DNA of 64,000 nt from Sacculina carcini (lineage: Eukaryota > Arthropoda > Thecostraca > Sacculinidae). The DNA lies in the NCBI GenBank assembly GCA_916048095.2, contig OU696578.1, positions 3,888,906 to 3,952,905 of the forward strand, read 5' to 3'. Under the pieces are notes generated by a model. That model ran no database searches. It was not told where the DNA came from and saw nothing but the letters and a program-made list of their open reading frames with translations. Every line of letters starts with the position of its first letter. Position 1 is the first letter of the stretch. A program made the position numbers and the translations under genes. This document shows, piece after piece, positions 43,347 to 54,934 of this stretch.

Positions 43347-44127
43347 TATTGTGTTTTCCTAAATTTGCATTAACAAGTGTGTGATCAGAAATGCTTGTTG
43401 TTGTTTAAATGTCGCGCATATGGTTCGTGTTTGTGCCTAGCGAGCGTCACTGTGTATTTGCAAAGCGGCGCATATGTACACAGATGGTCTGTGGTTGCGC
43501 CTAGCCGGCATCGGTGTGTTTGCATAACGGCATATCCGCGGGGGCAATGCCCGATAGATGTTACCCCGCGCACGCATGGCAACGACCCCGATGAGTGAGT
43601 AGTCTTTGTCATGTGGCACGGGATCACCACCGTGGGTCATGTGATCACGTACACAGTGTTTGCTGGTGATATCGTGACTATTACGTGACTGGGGGCTCGA
43701 TAAAGCTGCCGGTTGACAGCAAGCGAAAACAGACGTATATGGTCAACCGTGCGAATCGTGTGTCTCGTCTGAACTGTTCACTTGGTGAAATTCGGGTGTC
43801 AAGACGCTAGAGCAAGGTGTGTATCTCTGCTGCTCACTCGTTCCTTGCCCGCTATTGCCCATTATTACAGGCATATTATACTGTTAGTTTGTCCGCGTTT
43901 ATGTAGCACCGTTGCCGGCTGCGCATTGCCCCGCTTGTGTTTTCCGTTGCGCGTGTCTGTATTTTGTATATTGCACTTGTATTTTGTATATATTTGTATC
44001 GTGTCATTGTGTTCTCATGTGGTAAATACAACTAAAACTGTGATCGATTATTGCTTGTGGCGAAATTAACCAGCCGCCCATAAGCGCTGACAGTGACGTG
44101 GTTAAATACAGCAGCCGGCATCACAGC
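43347..44127 (+). repeat. 5' LTR of second CsRn1-type element, start-truncated
   Basis: Begins where it matches position ~58 of the LTR fragment at 43097-42977 and ends ATCACAGCA just before the primer site. A full LTR of this family would thus be roughly 840 bp. Confidence 0.75.
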
Positions 44128-44130
44128 AAA

Positions 44131-44148
44131 TGGTGACCCCGACGTGAT
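44131..44148 (+). promoter_or_regulatory. primer binding site, tRNA-Trp type
   Basis: TGGTGACCCCGACGTGAT, complementary to the tRNA-Trp 3' end with CCA; identical to the site of the element at 6949-11731. Confidence 0.92.
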
Positions 44149-44255
44149 CGGTAGTTGTAGTTGTAGTGGCTGTATGTATTAACACTAACATCACTTCGTT
44201 TGCTGTGACATATACTTATCTTTGAACCTTGATTTGCATCTTGCATCCTGTACCT

Positions 44256-44905
44256 TAGTACAGGTGCGTATCCTTGCCGGTACTTATCTTTGCCGGTACA
44301 TATTTTTGCATTGCTTATCTTTGCCGGTACATATTTTTGCATTGCTTATCTTTGCCGGTAGTTATCTTTGCCGGTACATATTTTTGCATTGCTTATCTTT
44401 GCCGGTACTTTTCTTTGCCGGCACATATTTCTGCAGTGCTTATTCTTGCCGGTACTTATCTTTGCCGGTGCTTATTTTTTGCCGGTACATATTTTTGCAG
44501 TGCTTATCTTTGCCGGTACTTATTCTTGCCGGTACATAATTTTGCAATGCTTGTTGTTGCCGGTACATAATTTTGCAGTGCTTGTTCTTGCCGGTACTTA
44601 TTGTTGCCGGTACTTATCTTTGCAGTGCTTCTTCTTGCCGGTACTTATTGTTGCCGGTACTTATCTTTGCAGTGCTTATTCTTGCCGGTACATAATTTCG
44701 CAATACTTATTGTTGCCGGTACTTATCTTTGCAGCGCTTGTTCTTGCCGGTACTTATCTTTGCAGTGCTTGTTCCTGCCCGTACTTATTTTTTGCAAGTG
44801 ATTGTTTTTGTCGGTGCTTATCTTTGTCGGTACATATTCATGCCGGTTCTTATTGTTCAAGGTACTTATTCTTGCAGGTGTATGTTCTTGCCAATATTTG
44901 CTCGA
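44256..44905 (+). repeat. minisatellite in the retrotransposon leader
   Basis: About 650 bp of interleaved copies of two short units, TTTGCCGGTACTTATC and ATTTTTGCAGTGCTT, between the primer site and gag. Unit length and absence of stops leave long frames open (for example 44368-45117), giving artificial Cys/Leu/Phe-rich translations. Confidence 0.93.
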
Positions 44906-44980
44906 TCTTGGTATCAGTGAATTGCGTAGGTGCGTATCTTGTTGTTCGCGCGCGTTCTTGTTTGGCACGGCCTCGTTTTA

Positions 44981-45847
44981 ATGGACGGCAATACGTCGGC
45001 GCCTCGTGCCGACACTGCCAACCAACCTCCAGCCATTATGGGTCCTCCTCCGCCGTTCGTCGAAAACCACCCACATATTTGGATAATACAGTTGGACCTG
45101 TATTTCGCCAGGGCTAGGATCACCGAGGAAACATTGCGTTTTCAGACTGCTGCGTCCCTGCTGCCTCCCCATCATGTGATGGAATTCATTGACATGATTA
45201 GGCAGCCACCAGCTGACGCATATACGAAACTCTGCGAAGCACTCCAGGCCCGCTTAGGTACGACAACCGAGGAAAAACTGCGCTCTTTGCTAGAGTCGCA
45301 AGAGCTCGGCGACCGCCGACCCACACAGCTTCTGCTACACATGCGGGAAATCACGTCTCCATATCTGAAAGAGGAAGAATCTCCGCTAGTACGGCAAATC
45401 TTCATAAAGGCTATGCCACCGGCAGTAGTGCCGTTTTTACAATTTCTCCCGGCCGATACGTCGCTAGAGACTCTTGCAGGCACGGTAGACAGAGTGATTT
45501 CTGCCGTACCGCGCGCCAACGCCGCTATCAACGCCATGAAGCAGACTGACTGTGACTGTCCGCAAGCCCTGCAGAACAAACAGGAGCTGAATGATATTAA
45601 ACAGCAATTGAGGGAGATACAACGCACGCTCGGAAGACTGTCACATCGTGATAGGTCAGCGAGTCGTGTAAGATCACCACAAAAACGGCAGCCTAACCAG
45701 CGAACCAACTCTCCAGGCATGTCAAAATCGCCGGAGAAACAATCAACGCAGAGCGCACATGCAGACGAAAGATTCTGCTGGTATCACCACAAATTTGGCG
45801 ATAACGCACGTACGTGTGTGAAACCCTGTGCGTATAATTTAAACTAG
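44981..45847 (+). CDS. gag of second CsRn1-type element
   Basis: 288 residues from the first ATG of the frame (MDGNTSAPRAD). It contains a capsid-like region (WIIQLDLYFARARITEETLR, FIDMIRQPPADAYTKL, LLLHMREITSPYLKEEE, VRQIFIKAMPPAVVPFLQF), a basic Ser/Arg/Pro-rich linker, and the C-terminal zinc motif FCWYHHKFGDNARTCVKPC typical of CsRn1-group Gag in place of a CCHC knuckle. It ends with a stop after CAYNLN; protease follows in a separate frame. The frame looks intact. Confidence 0.88.
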   Translation: MDGNTSAPRADTANQPPAIMGPPPPFVENHPHIWIIQLDLYFARARITEETLRFQTAASLLPPHHVMEFIDMIRQPPADAYTKLCEALQARLGTTTEEKLRSLLESQELGDRRPTQLLLHMREITSPYLKEEESPLVRQIFIKAMPPAVVPFLQFLPADTSLETLAGTVDRVISAVPRANAAINAMKQTDCDCPQALQNKQELNDIKQQLREIQRTLGRLSHRDRSASRVRSPQKRQPNQRTNSPGMSKSPEKQSTQSAHADERFCWYHHKFGDNARTCVKPCAYNLN

Positions 45848-46578
45848 CGGGCGGGTGTGACACAGCGTCGCCTACACTACCCGCATCTTCACACGGCGAC
45901 AACATCAATTCACCGTTTTTTGTGCATGATCCGGCAACAGGGTGCAATTTCTTAATAGACACGGGAGCTCGATTCAGTTTATTGCCTGTCAAGTGCAAAT
46001 TACTCCGCAACCGTACACTTGCACACCCACCGCGATCACCATTGGTTTTGCAGGCCGTAAATGAATAAAAAATTCATACATACGGTGATTTTTTCACTCA
46101 TGTGTCACTGGGTCTCAGAAGAAATTTTCTCTGGACTTTTATAATAGCTTATATCGATATCGCTATTATCGGCATTGATTTTTTATCGCACCATAATCTG
46201 ACTGATATTCCTCGCGCACGCCAGCTGGTAGATTCTGAAACAGGTCTTAGAACCACAGGTAACAACTGCCGAAAGTCACTCAGCATTTCCGTTTGCGCAA
46301 AAGAGCATGACAAAGCTTATGCTGACATACTGTCAAAATTTCTAAGCTTGTTGTCCCCTGCTCTTTCCAATGAGGTTAAACACGGAGTTGTGCACCATAT
46401 ACAGACTCGAGGAAAACCAGTCTTCTGCCGCCCGCGTAAACTTGATGCGGCTAGGTTTAAAATAGCTAAACAAGAGTTTATGCGTATGCTCGATCAAGGA
46501 ATTATCCGGCCCAGCCGAAGTCCGTACGCTTCTGCACTGCAAAAGCGCTCTGTGCCTGAAGAACTGCTCTGTGCCTAA
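45848..46578 (+). pseudogene. protease and N-terminal pol of second CsRn1-type element
   Basis: CNFLIDTGARFSLLP is the protease active site (about 45940-45985). A stop interrupts the frame near 46065 (after QAVNE). From 46102 the frame continues with LGLRRNFLWTFIIAYIDIAI, GIDFLSHHNL, and an RT N-terminus RPRKLDAARFKIAKQEFMRM, LDQGIIRPSRSPYAS. A small direct repeat (CTCTGTGCCT twice within 46547-46577) breaks the link to the RT frame. Confidence 0.82.
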
Positions 46579-48100
46579 AGCGCGAAATAACGAATGGCGG
46601 CCGTGCGGCGATTACAGAGCCCTAAATAAGGTAACGGTTCCTGACAGGTATCCAATACCCTATTTACAGGATTTCACAGCAGCTCTGCATGGAACAAAGA
46701 TCTTTTCCAAAATTGACTTAGTGAAGGCGTTTTATCAGGTACCTGTTCATCCCGACGACATCCCGAAAACGGCTATAACAACACCATTTGGCTTATTTGA
46801 GATGCTGCGAATGCCGTTCGGCTTGCGCAACAGCGCGCAAACAATGCAGCGTCTGATGGACACCATAATGCGCGGTCTCGACTTTATTTTCGTTTATATC
46901 GACGATATCCTGGTCGCTAGTAGGTCTGAAGCTGAACACCTTCAACACCTCACCGCAGTTTTTGAACGCCTGCATTCTCATGGTATAAAAATCAACATAG
47001 ACAAATGTATATTTGGTAAGCCAGAGATAACATTTTTGGGGCACAAGATAAATGAGCACGGTATTTTGCCACATGACAATGCAGCAAAGGCTATTTCCGA
47101 GTACACGCGGCCAGTCACGCACGAACAGTTGCGCCGGTATTTAGGCATGATTAATTTCTATCATCGCTTCTTGCCGAACGCCGCGGCTCTTCTCGCTCCT
47201 CTCCATCGTCTATTGGTAAATAACGCCAAACGCTCGAAAGTTCCCGTGGTATGGACCGCACAGGCAGAAAGCGCATTCGATCAGAGTAAGAGTGCGCTCA
47301 GTTCAGCCACTGCCCTGGGCCACCAAAATGAGTCAGCACAACTTGGCTTGTTCACTGATGCTAGTGACACAAGTATTGGCGCTGTCTTGCAACAGCTATC
47401 TGGTGGTGTCTGGCAGCCGTTAGCTTTCTGGTCAAAACAGTTAAATGCAGCACAAACCACCTACAGTACATTTGGCCGCGAGGTTCTAGCAGTCTACTTG
47501 TCAATACGCCATTTTCGCCAGTACTTAGAAGGTCGTGAGTTTGTAATTTTGACTGATCACAAGCCGCTAGTACATGCCGTAAATGCACCGATTTCCAAAC
47601 ATTCACCTCGTGAGCAACGCCACCTAGACTTTATACTCCAATTCACTGCTGACGTCCGTCATATCAGTGGTAAGGATAATGTAGTGTCTGACGCTCTCTC
47701 GCGGGTATGTTCCTTCGCCGCTTCATCAAATATGAATATGCAAACCATAGTAGATGCACAACAGCGCGACCCTGAGCTGATTAATACGCCCGGCAGTTTG
47801 AAATTAGAAAGGATTAGTTTTCCAGCCTTTTCAGACACAGCCGTAGTATGTGACACTTCCCAGGATAAGCCCCGCCCCCTGGTTCCAGTGGAAATGCGCA
47901 AAGCTATTTTTCAGTCGCTACACAACCTTTCTCACCCAGGAAGAGCTGCAACACTCAAATTAGTCTCAGAGAGATATGTTTGGCCAAACATGCGTAGGGA
48001 TATTACATCTTGGACGAAACACTGTGTTCATTGTCATATTCAAAATACCCTTAAAATCATGCCAAAAAGTGATATTTATGAAGATTTAAAACTGCATTAA
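46571..48100 (+). pseudogene. reverse transcriptase, RNase H and integrase zinc region of second CsRn1-type element
   Basis: A long open frame of 509 codons: CGDYRALNKVTVPDRYPIPY, FSKIDLVKAFYQVPV, MPFGLRNSAQTMQRLMD, catalytic FIFVYIDDILVASRS, RRYLGMINFYHRFLPNAA, RNase H (LFTDASDTSIGAVLQ, FILQFTADVRHISGKDNVVS), and the integrase HHCC region NLSHPGRAATLKLVSERYVW with CVHCH. It then ends with unrelated residues at 48100. The integrase core and 3' LTR are gone, so the copy is 3'-truncated. Confidence 0.92.
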
Positions 48101-48233
48101 TGAACTCATTTACCCATTCTGAAAATATTTGATCATTCCTATATGAGAGAAATCATTTCTGTTATGTTATTACGATCAAACAACCCAATAACACAACTGA
48201 ATATATTTATATAAACGGTATGCATTTGGTAAA
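48101..48233. other. junction between two retroelements
   Basis: Short AT-rich spacer; contains two copies of ATGCATTTGGTAA (about 48221-48250), one of them in the following gag frame. Confidence 0.4.
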
Positions 48234-48749
48234 TTGGATGCATTTGGTAAGTTGTCCGAAAAGAGGTGGCACGGTGAATCAGTTTATGTTTTCAGTTATG
48301 TTTTCGCCATCGAGATCCGACGACTTGCTGGGTTGGCGAATCTTCACGGAGAAGCACTGGACAATATTTGCCGACTGCAATTTGTGAATGGCTTCCCCAG
48401 ACATATTAGATCGAGTTTGCAGAGAATGGAGAACGTGCACACAATGCAAATGTCGGTGCTAATAAATCACGCTCGTGTGCTGACTAAGAACGACGGACCG
48501 GTCGCGGCTGCCGCAGCAGCGCCGGCAGCATGCTATGACCGTATTCATCCAGACAGCGAGAAGAGAAGTCCGCAATTCAAGGGTCGGTGCTTCGTATGCG
48601 GCGGCCCGCACATGTCACGAGCTTGTCCGAGGCGGGAGTCCGTTATATGCTACACATGCGGACAAAGAGGACATATCTCCAGACAGTGCCGGCAGGGAAA
48701 CGATGCAGGAGTGACTGGTGCGCCAGCAGTCACTCCGACGACTCACTGA
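48234..48749 (+). pseudogene. gag (C-terminal part) of Gypsy-related element, copy B
   Basis: The frame reads EIRRLAGLANLHGEALDNIC and FVNGFPRHIRSSLQRMENVH, then two zinc knuckles, CFVCGGPHMSRAC and CYTCGQRGHISRQC. It corresponds to the second half of the 57739-58539 gag; the N-terminal half is lost at the junction with the CsRn1 element. Pol overlaps in the -1 frame. Confidence 0.85.
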
Positions 48750-49975
48750 AGGCACCAAGTACACTGCGGATCATCGAAGCGAGACTGTCTGGTGAGACTG
48801 TGCATGCCTTGGTTGACACGGGCTGCTCAGGGGCCGTTGTGCGTTCTAATTTGGTGGAAAATATTGAGGGCAGTAGTTTGATGACGGCGTTCGATGGGCG
48901 GAAAGTTAAGTGTCGGGGTACTGCTTGGATTAATATTGAAGTGTCTGGTAAACAAATGAGTGTGCGTGCTGTAGTTGTTGACAGTATTGTTGGTGACGTA
49001 GACATAGTGATTGGGATGAATATTATTGACAAACTTGGCGGTGTTTTTGTATGTGGTTGTGCCGTTCTGGGTCTCAAACTGCAGAAAGATAATAGTGGTC
49101 GTATGCTGTTCCGCAGAGGCAACGGTATTCAAGATGTTACCGAACAACTGACCACGCGTCAGCTGTTTTCTTTGTGCGGGAAGTTGATCGGACACTACCC
49201 TGTGGCCAGGTGGCTGAGGATCGCGTGCAGCCACATAAAGCGCCGAGCTGATGGAGTGGACGGGGATGCAATGGTTCCTGAGGACGTGTTGCAAATGAAG
49301 CTTGACACGGTAGAGAGAGTGCAGAAAAACGACCCAGTGGGTGGTAGATGGCATGTGTCTAATACAAGGCGGTGCCTTGTATGGTGTGACGCGAGTAACC
49401 TGGCAATCGGAGCAGCGGTCGAGATTGATGGAGAAATTGCTGAAGACGCGACCTGGCAACGAAAGAAGGATGATGTGCACCATATATACGTAGCGGAATT
49501 GGAGGCGGTGGTGAAAGGCGTGAACCTGGCGGTTAAGTGGCAGTTGGTAGAGATAGATATTCGCACGGATTCTGCAACGGTGGCTGGCTGGGTGGGCACA
49601 GTGCTAAAGAAGGAAAAAAGGGTGCGTACGAAGGGTGCAGCAGAAATATTGGTCAAGCGAAGACTAGGAGTGTTGAGTGATTTGATTACAGAGTTGGGCT
49701 TGAGTGTCAGCATTACGAGTGTTCCCACCACGATGAACAAAGCTGACGAGCTGACACGTGTGAGAAAAGAGTGGTTGTCTGAGCGTGGAAAGTTCTCGAG
49801 TAGTCGTAAAGCAACTGAAAATGTGTGTGCAGCGACTGTGGATGAAATCAGAGAGATGCATAACTTGCACCACATGGGTGTGGACAGAACCTTGTATTTG
49901 GCTCGGCGAGTGGATCCTGGTGTATCACGAGAGACTGTGCGGCGAGTGCTTAGAGGTTGCGAACGTTGTCAATAA
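48725..49975 (+). pseudogene. pol of Gypsy-related element, copy B: protease, RNase H, integrase start; RT deleted
   Basis: Protease LVDTGCSGAVVRS is intact. The frame continues to IIDKLGGVFVCG and then jumps directly to CAVLGLKLQKDNSGRMLFRR, the region just after the RT catalytic core in the related element (LTVLGLRLLQDRGQLFWRR at 59630). The whole RT core is therefore missing, yet the frame is preserved. RNase H follows (VWCDASNLAIGAAVEIDG, VAELEAVVKGVNLAVKW, IDIRTDSATVAGWV), then the integrase HHCC region (HNLHHMGVDRTLYLARRV, CERCQ) and a stop at 49975. Confidence 0.88.
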
Positions 49976-50803
49976 ATTGATCCGGCGCCGTCGACTCATG
50001 TTGCTGGACACCTTAGCGTGGACAAAGTATGGCATAGACTAGCCATTGACATCACCCATTACCGCCATCGGGAATATTTGACAGTTGTGGACAGTGGACC
50101 AGGGAGGTTCGCCATTTGGAGGGAAATATGATCTGAGACGTCTCAACAAGTATACACGCACCTGGGCGAAATATTTCATGAGCGAGGACCGCCTCATGAG
50201 CTGCTGATGCACAACGGGCGGGCGTTTCGCTAGCAGGAGATGCGAGAACTATTGGAGCGGTGGAAAATGAAGCCGCATTTTCGCGCTGCGTACCGCCCCA
50301 GCGGTAATGGGATTGTCGAGCGACATCATCGCTTTATAAAGGCATTGGCTGAATGAAGTTGTGTTCCAACAACTACCGCGGCATACTGGTACAACATGTC
50401 GCCGAGGTTTTGTACTGATGATTCTTCGGTGCCTCATCGTAACGTGTATAGCTACGAATGGCGTAACACAACACTTGTTGATGGTGTTGCTATTGACCAC
50501 TGTGAAGACAGCTCCGTTCGCATCGGTGAAAAAGTATGGGTGAAGCCGGCGGATGCACGATGTACTTCGCATGGGACTCGGGGCGTTGTGACGGATGTTC
50601 ACTCACCCAATAACATTTCGGTGGATGGCATACCGCGCCATATCTTGGATATTCGGCCTGTGCAAGTCCCACCAGACGAGGAGGGTGAACGTTCCGATGA
50701 AGTTCGACTGTCAACAGTGGACTCACCGACAGAACAACTTCCTAGAGGATCCGGAAGAGAGCGGCGGCCTCCAATTTGGATGGACACCTATGTTGCGGAG
50801 TGA
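49976..50803 (+). pseudogene. integrase of Gypsy-related element, copy B
   Basis: Begins LAIDITHYRHREYLTVVDSG (first catalytic Asp). The second catalytic position reads LLMHNGRAF, with His where the related copy has Asp (LLDNGTAF). Stops occur near 50130, 50232 and 50355. The Glu motif PSGNGIVERHHRF and the C-terminal domain up to RRPPIWMDTYVAE are present; the latter part belongs to the segmental duplication. Confidence 0.82.
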
Positions 50804-50822
50804 TCATAAGATCAGGAGGGGG

Positions 50823-51268
50823 TGTGGTTTTGTGTTGTGTATATATAAAGAATTGTATATCTTTCGTTGTATATTATTTGTGTATAAGCGAGTATTGTAG
50901 TTTTGAGCGAGCCTGCACGTGGCAGTGCACTAGGCAGTGCGGACGATGCGGTTTCAAGTAGTTGCGCCCCCTGCTTCAATGTTGTACGGGTGCACCGATA
51001 TGTGAATTGCAGCTGCCTTGTTCGGACAAGGAAGTGGCGCGTGCAGTGTGTGTATATGTATGTGTATGTATGTTTGTGTGTATGCGTATTGCGGAGCGAT
51101 ATTATCATGAATCGGGAGTGTCGTGCATGAGATGGTGTCGTGTGGGTGCTATTGCGTGTAATGTGAAGTGGTTTTCGGGGAAGTATTGAGTGACTTGTCT
51201 GCATGGGCGTGCAGGTGTATTGTGAAACCATATTGTTGTTGTTTGTGCTTTGGTTATTTCTCCTAACA
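50823..51268 (+). repeat. 3' LTR remnant (copy B)
   Basis: Counterpart of 29077-29522, preceded by the same polypurine tract. Terminates the element whose gag and pol lie at 48234-50803. Confidence 0.6.
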
Positions 51269-52052
51269 ATACATTTCATCACAGGTCCAAATATTATAAC
51301 GATTAAATTATATTCATCATATCAAAAACAATTCTGAGAAAAAAATAGTTGAAATTGGTGATCTATTTTTAGATCACTGCCGGCTAATGGGTTAATGAGG
51401 TTTGTTAATCTGTATTGTTTAGATAATGTTATTGCTCTTCTCTCACTGTTGCTTGATCATCAAGGTATATAAATAGTGCAGTCATACAAATTATAGCGTT
51501 GACAATCTTCCCATTTCACCTTGTTGATGAATTCAAAAAATAAAATATTCGCTAGACGGAATCAAAATTTGATTTTGTACACACGCACATACCTAAAATT
51601 TAATCAATTATAAATTAATTTTAATTCAATACCAAAAAAATAATTGAATTACTTTCATTAATGTGATTCTATGCCCAACTCATACAAAAACCAGCAACAT
51701 TACCGTATAAAAATGCAGAAGAATCGCAAAATAAACTGAATAAACGGTAGTATTAAAAAAAATTATCAAGACATATTTACTGATATAATGCTATAGAATG
51801 GAATGGCATTATTTCATACAACAGGTATAGATATATCTCAATACTATCCTCAATTATGAACTAACGAAAATAATATAAAAAACTAAATAATTTCAGGCGA
51901 TCTTAAGCGGCGCTATCACGTTATTTGTATGTTTTTAATCGAACGGTAGGTCAACGAACTCTGTGTATTCAATCGTATTGTGGATTTGACTGAAGTGACA
52001 GCTTTGTTGTTTCACGACAAATTTGGTTCATCTGTCATCGCCAGCAATAGCC
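51269..52052 (+). other. upstream region of the Tyr/Gln-rich gene (copy B)
   Basis: Matches 29523-30302 with scattered changes and small indels. Confidence 0.5.
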
Positions 52053-54020
52053 ATGACCTTCTATGCGCCTCTCTACTACATACCGCCAATGGTAGATTAC
52101 AACCTACCGTTGGAAAACATCCAGTCACCGTTGTACTATTACGTACAACCTCTGGCAACATATATATTGCCAGAGGCGAACTACCAACTGGTGACAGATT
52201 ATTACGTGCAGCCTCTGGTGGGATATACTCCCACAGAGGTCTGCTACGAGCAGCAGTTCTGCTGCTACGTAAATCCACTGGACATCAACGCTCCTACTCA
52301 GACCAGTGAGCATCAACAACTAAACTATCGAGTGGAGCCTCAGGTGGGATATGCTCCGCCACGGGAAAATTGTACAGATCAAACCGTCTACCTACCACAA
52401 CCTGTAATTAATACTGAACTGCCTCAAAACAACATCCAACAGGAGTTCAATCACTTCGAGCAGCCACAAGCGAGCTATGCTCAGCAACAACCAAGTGAAC
52501 TAAAGTTATCCTACTTTGTTCAACCAATGACAAGTTTGGAAACTGCAGAGACAGTTCAAGATCAAGAACAAGTCTCATACGAGCATCAACTGACAAGCGC
52601 CGTTCCTCAGCATGGTAATGAAGAACAGATATACGCCCACGAGCAGACAAATTATTGTCAAGATCAGTTCAAACACTTGCAGCAGCCTCTGGGGGATCAT
52701 CAAACATATCAGACAAGCCTCTCTCAAGAGTTCAACAGTCAAGCTCAACCTGTAGAGAGCTATGAACCACCAATGACTAATTACTCGGAGCAGGTCAACT
52801 ATGCACAACAGGCTGTTACAAGCAATGAACTGCCACAGGCCAACGACCACCAGCAGTATTACCACTCAGATCAGCTCCAAGCTAGCTACGATCATTCACA
52901 TAAAAGTCTCAACTATCACAACTCACAGCCTCTCGCGGGATGTGAACCGCTCTTGGCGAACTACGAGCAGCAGTTCTGCTGCTATGTCTATCCACTGGAG
53001 AATTACGCTCCACCACAGACGATTCAACATCAGCAATTCAACTATCAAGTGCACCATCTGGCGGGAGATGTATCGCCACAGGCAAATGGTACAGAACAAA
53101 CCAGCTACGTACCAAAACCTGTGATTAATGACGAACTGCCTCAAAACAACATCCAACAGGAGCTCAACAATACTAATCAACCACTGGGAACTTATCAACC
53201 GTCTCAGACAAACATCAAACAGCAGCTCAACTTCCAGGAGCAGAGTGTAGCAAGTTCTGAGCCAGCATCAACAAGTTATACAGAACAGATCAATTACATA
53301 CAACAAACAATTCCTACTCATGAACCGCTACAAGCCAACGAGCAACAACAGTTTACCAATTACGAGCAGACCCAGGAGAACTACGATGTGTCATATACAA
53401 GTGAACAACAAATCAACTATTACAACTCACAGTCTCTGGCGGGATATGCGCTGCCACCAGCAAGCCTTCAGCAGCAGTTCAACTGCTACGTGTATTCTCT
53501 AGAAGAATATTTAGCAGCACAGTCAGATAATCAGCAGCAAGGATGTTACGGGCAGAGTATGTCCAGCTATGACCAGCCTCATACAAATGAACAGCAGTTG
53601 AACAACACCTCGGAAAGTCCTTGTGAGACACAAACAAGTGACCAACATCAGTGCTATAACAACTTGGCGCAGCCTCTGGGGACGCCCCAGTCTCCTCAGA
53701 CAAATGTCCAACAAGAGCTCATCTATTACGTACAGCCTTTGGCAAGTTATGTATTGCCAGAGGCAAATTATCCACTTGTGACGGAGTATTATGTGCAGCA
53801 ACTGGCGGCTCCTCCACAATCAAACGATCAGGAACAGTCAAACTGCTTGCAGCAAAATGTGAGCAGTTATCTAATTCCCCAAACAAACAGCCAACAGCAA
53901 TTCTCCCACTACGACCAGCCCCAGGAAAGCCGTGCTCCGACTGATGAAATAAGACAGCAACAGTTCAACTGTTACGCGCAGCCTGTGGAGAGTTATACAC
54001 AGCCACAAGTCAATGAATAA
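52053..54020 (+). pseudogene. Tyr/Gln/Pro-rich tandem-repeat protein, copy B (premature stop)
   Basis: ATG-initiated frame of 655 residues nearly identical to copy A, with the same 21-residue units and higher-order repeat. At 54018 a TAA replaces the CAA Gln codon of copy A, removing the last 38 residues; the downstream sequence still reads in frame in DNA. One codon is also deleted near 52860 (YYYH to YYH), in frame. The loss is C-terminal and small, so a shortened protein could still be made; selection cannot be judged by eye. Confidence 0.8.
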
Positions 54021-54532
54021 TATAACATCCTTCATCAGTCTGTGGCCACTAATGAACCGCCACAGAGATATAGTCCAGAACAGTTAATCCACACAGAAAA
54101 TCATCTGGCAAGTTCTGGTACAGGCATGTGAACAACATCAGTCACGTGCAACATCTGACGTACCACTAGCTGCCATATACTTGTGTTACAGCCGAAATCC
54201 TCAATATCACTCGCTATCACTCAGCAGACGTTGATTCGTAACCAGCTGAATTGAGAATGAATGAGTGAATTTGGCACATTGTAACACGGTGTTGAGAAAG
54301 TATTGACGTCTAAATGTTGATTTCATCCGCAACATTAATAAACAATACTTTCTGCATTCATGTTTTTATTTTCCGCGGTAACAAATGTTGTGACCAATCA
54401 GTGGCGAGATGGCCAGTACGACCAATCAGAGAGCTAGAAACCAATTGCGTTTTGTCACGTGACACTCACGAGTAAAAAACAACCCAGTGACTCCAAAACC
54501 AATTCATTCAAACAACAGAGTCACACCAAAAT

Positions 54533-54534
<2 letters not shown>

Positions 54535-54567
<33 letters not shown>

Positions 54568-54592
54568 ACACACACAAACACACATACATATT
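54535..54592. repeat. (AC)n microsatellite, copy B
   Basis: Shorter and interrupted version of the tract at 32788. Confidence 0.95.
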
Positions 54593-54934
54593 ATACAGCA
54601 ATACATCGCAGACTCGTGCAAAGACATACGTTTACATCAGGAGTTTCAAATACGAGGCCCACGGACTGAACGAGGACTACCAAAATATATTACAAACCAG
54701 TCAAAATAAGACGTAGTCAAATTCTAAACAATATTACATTTTATATATATATTTTATATGTACTTATTATCTATTACTAGTAACAAATATGATTGAGTCT
54801 CGGTGTCCTTATAAATTCGCAGCGTATGACTATAGCCGGCGCTATATATCTATACTGTTATGTGTGTGTACGTGCGTGCTCTGTGTGCGTGTGTGTGTTT
54901 GTATGAATAATTTAGAAGGTGATGTTTTGGTTTG

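Noticed and set aside
44368-45117. 249-codon Cys/Leu/Phe-rich frame in the retrotransposon leader
   Set aside because: It is a translation of the minisatellite; several frames are equally open and it then overlaps gag out of frame.
48827-49875. Long minus-strand frames opposite pol of copy B
   Set aside because: Shadow frames of the plus-strand protease/RNase H coding region.
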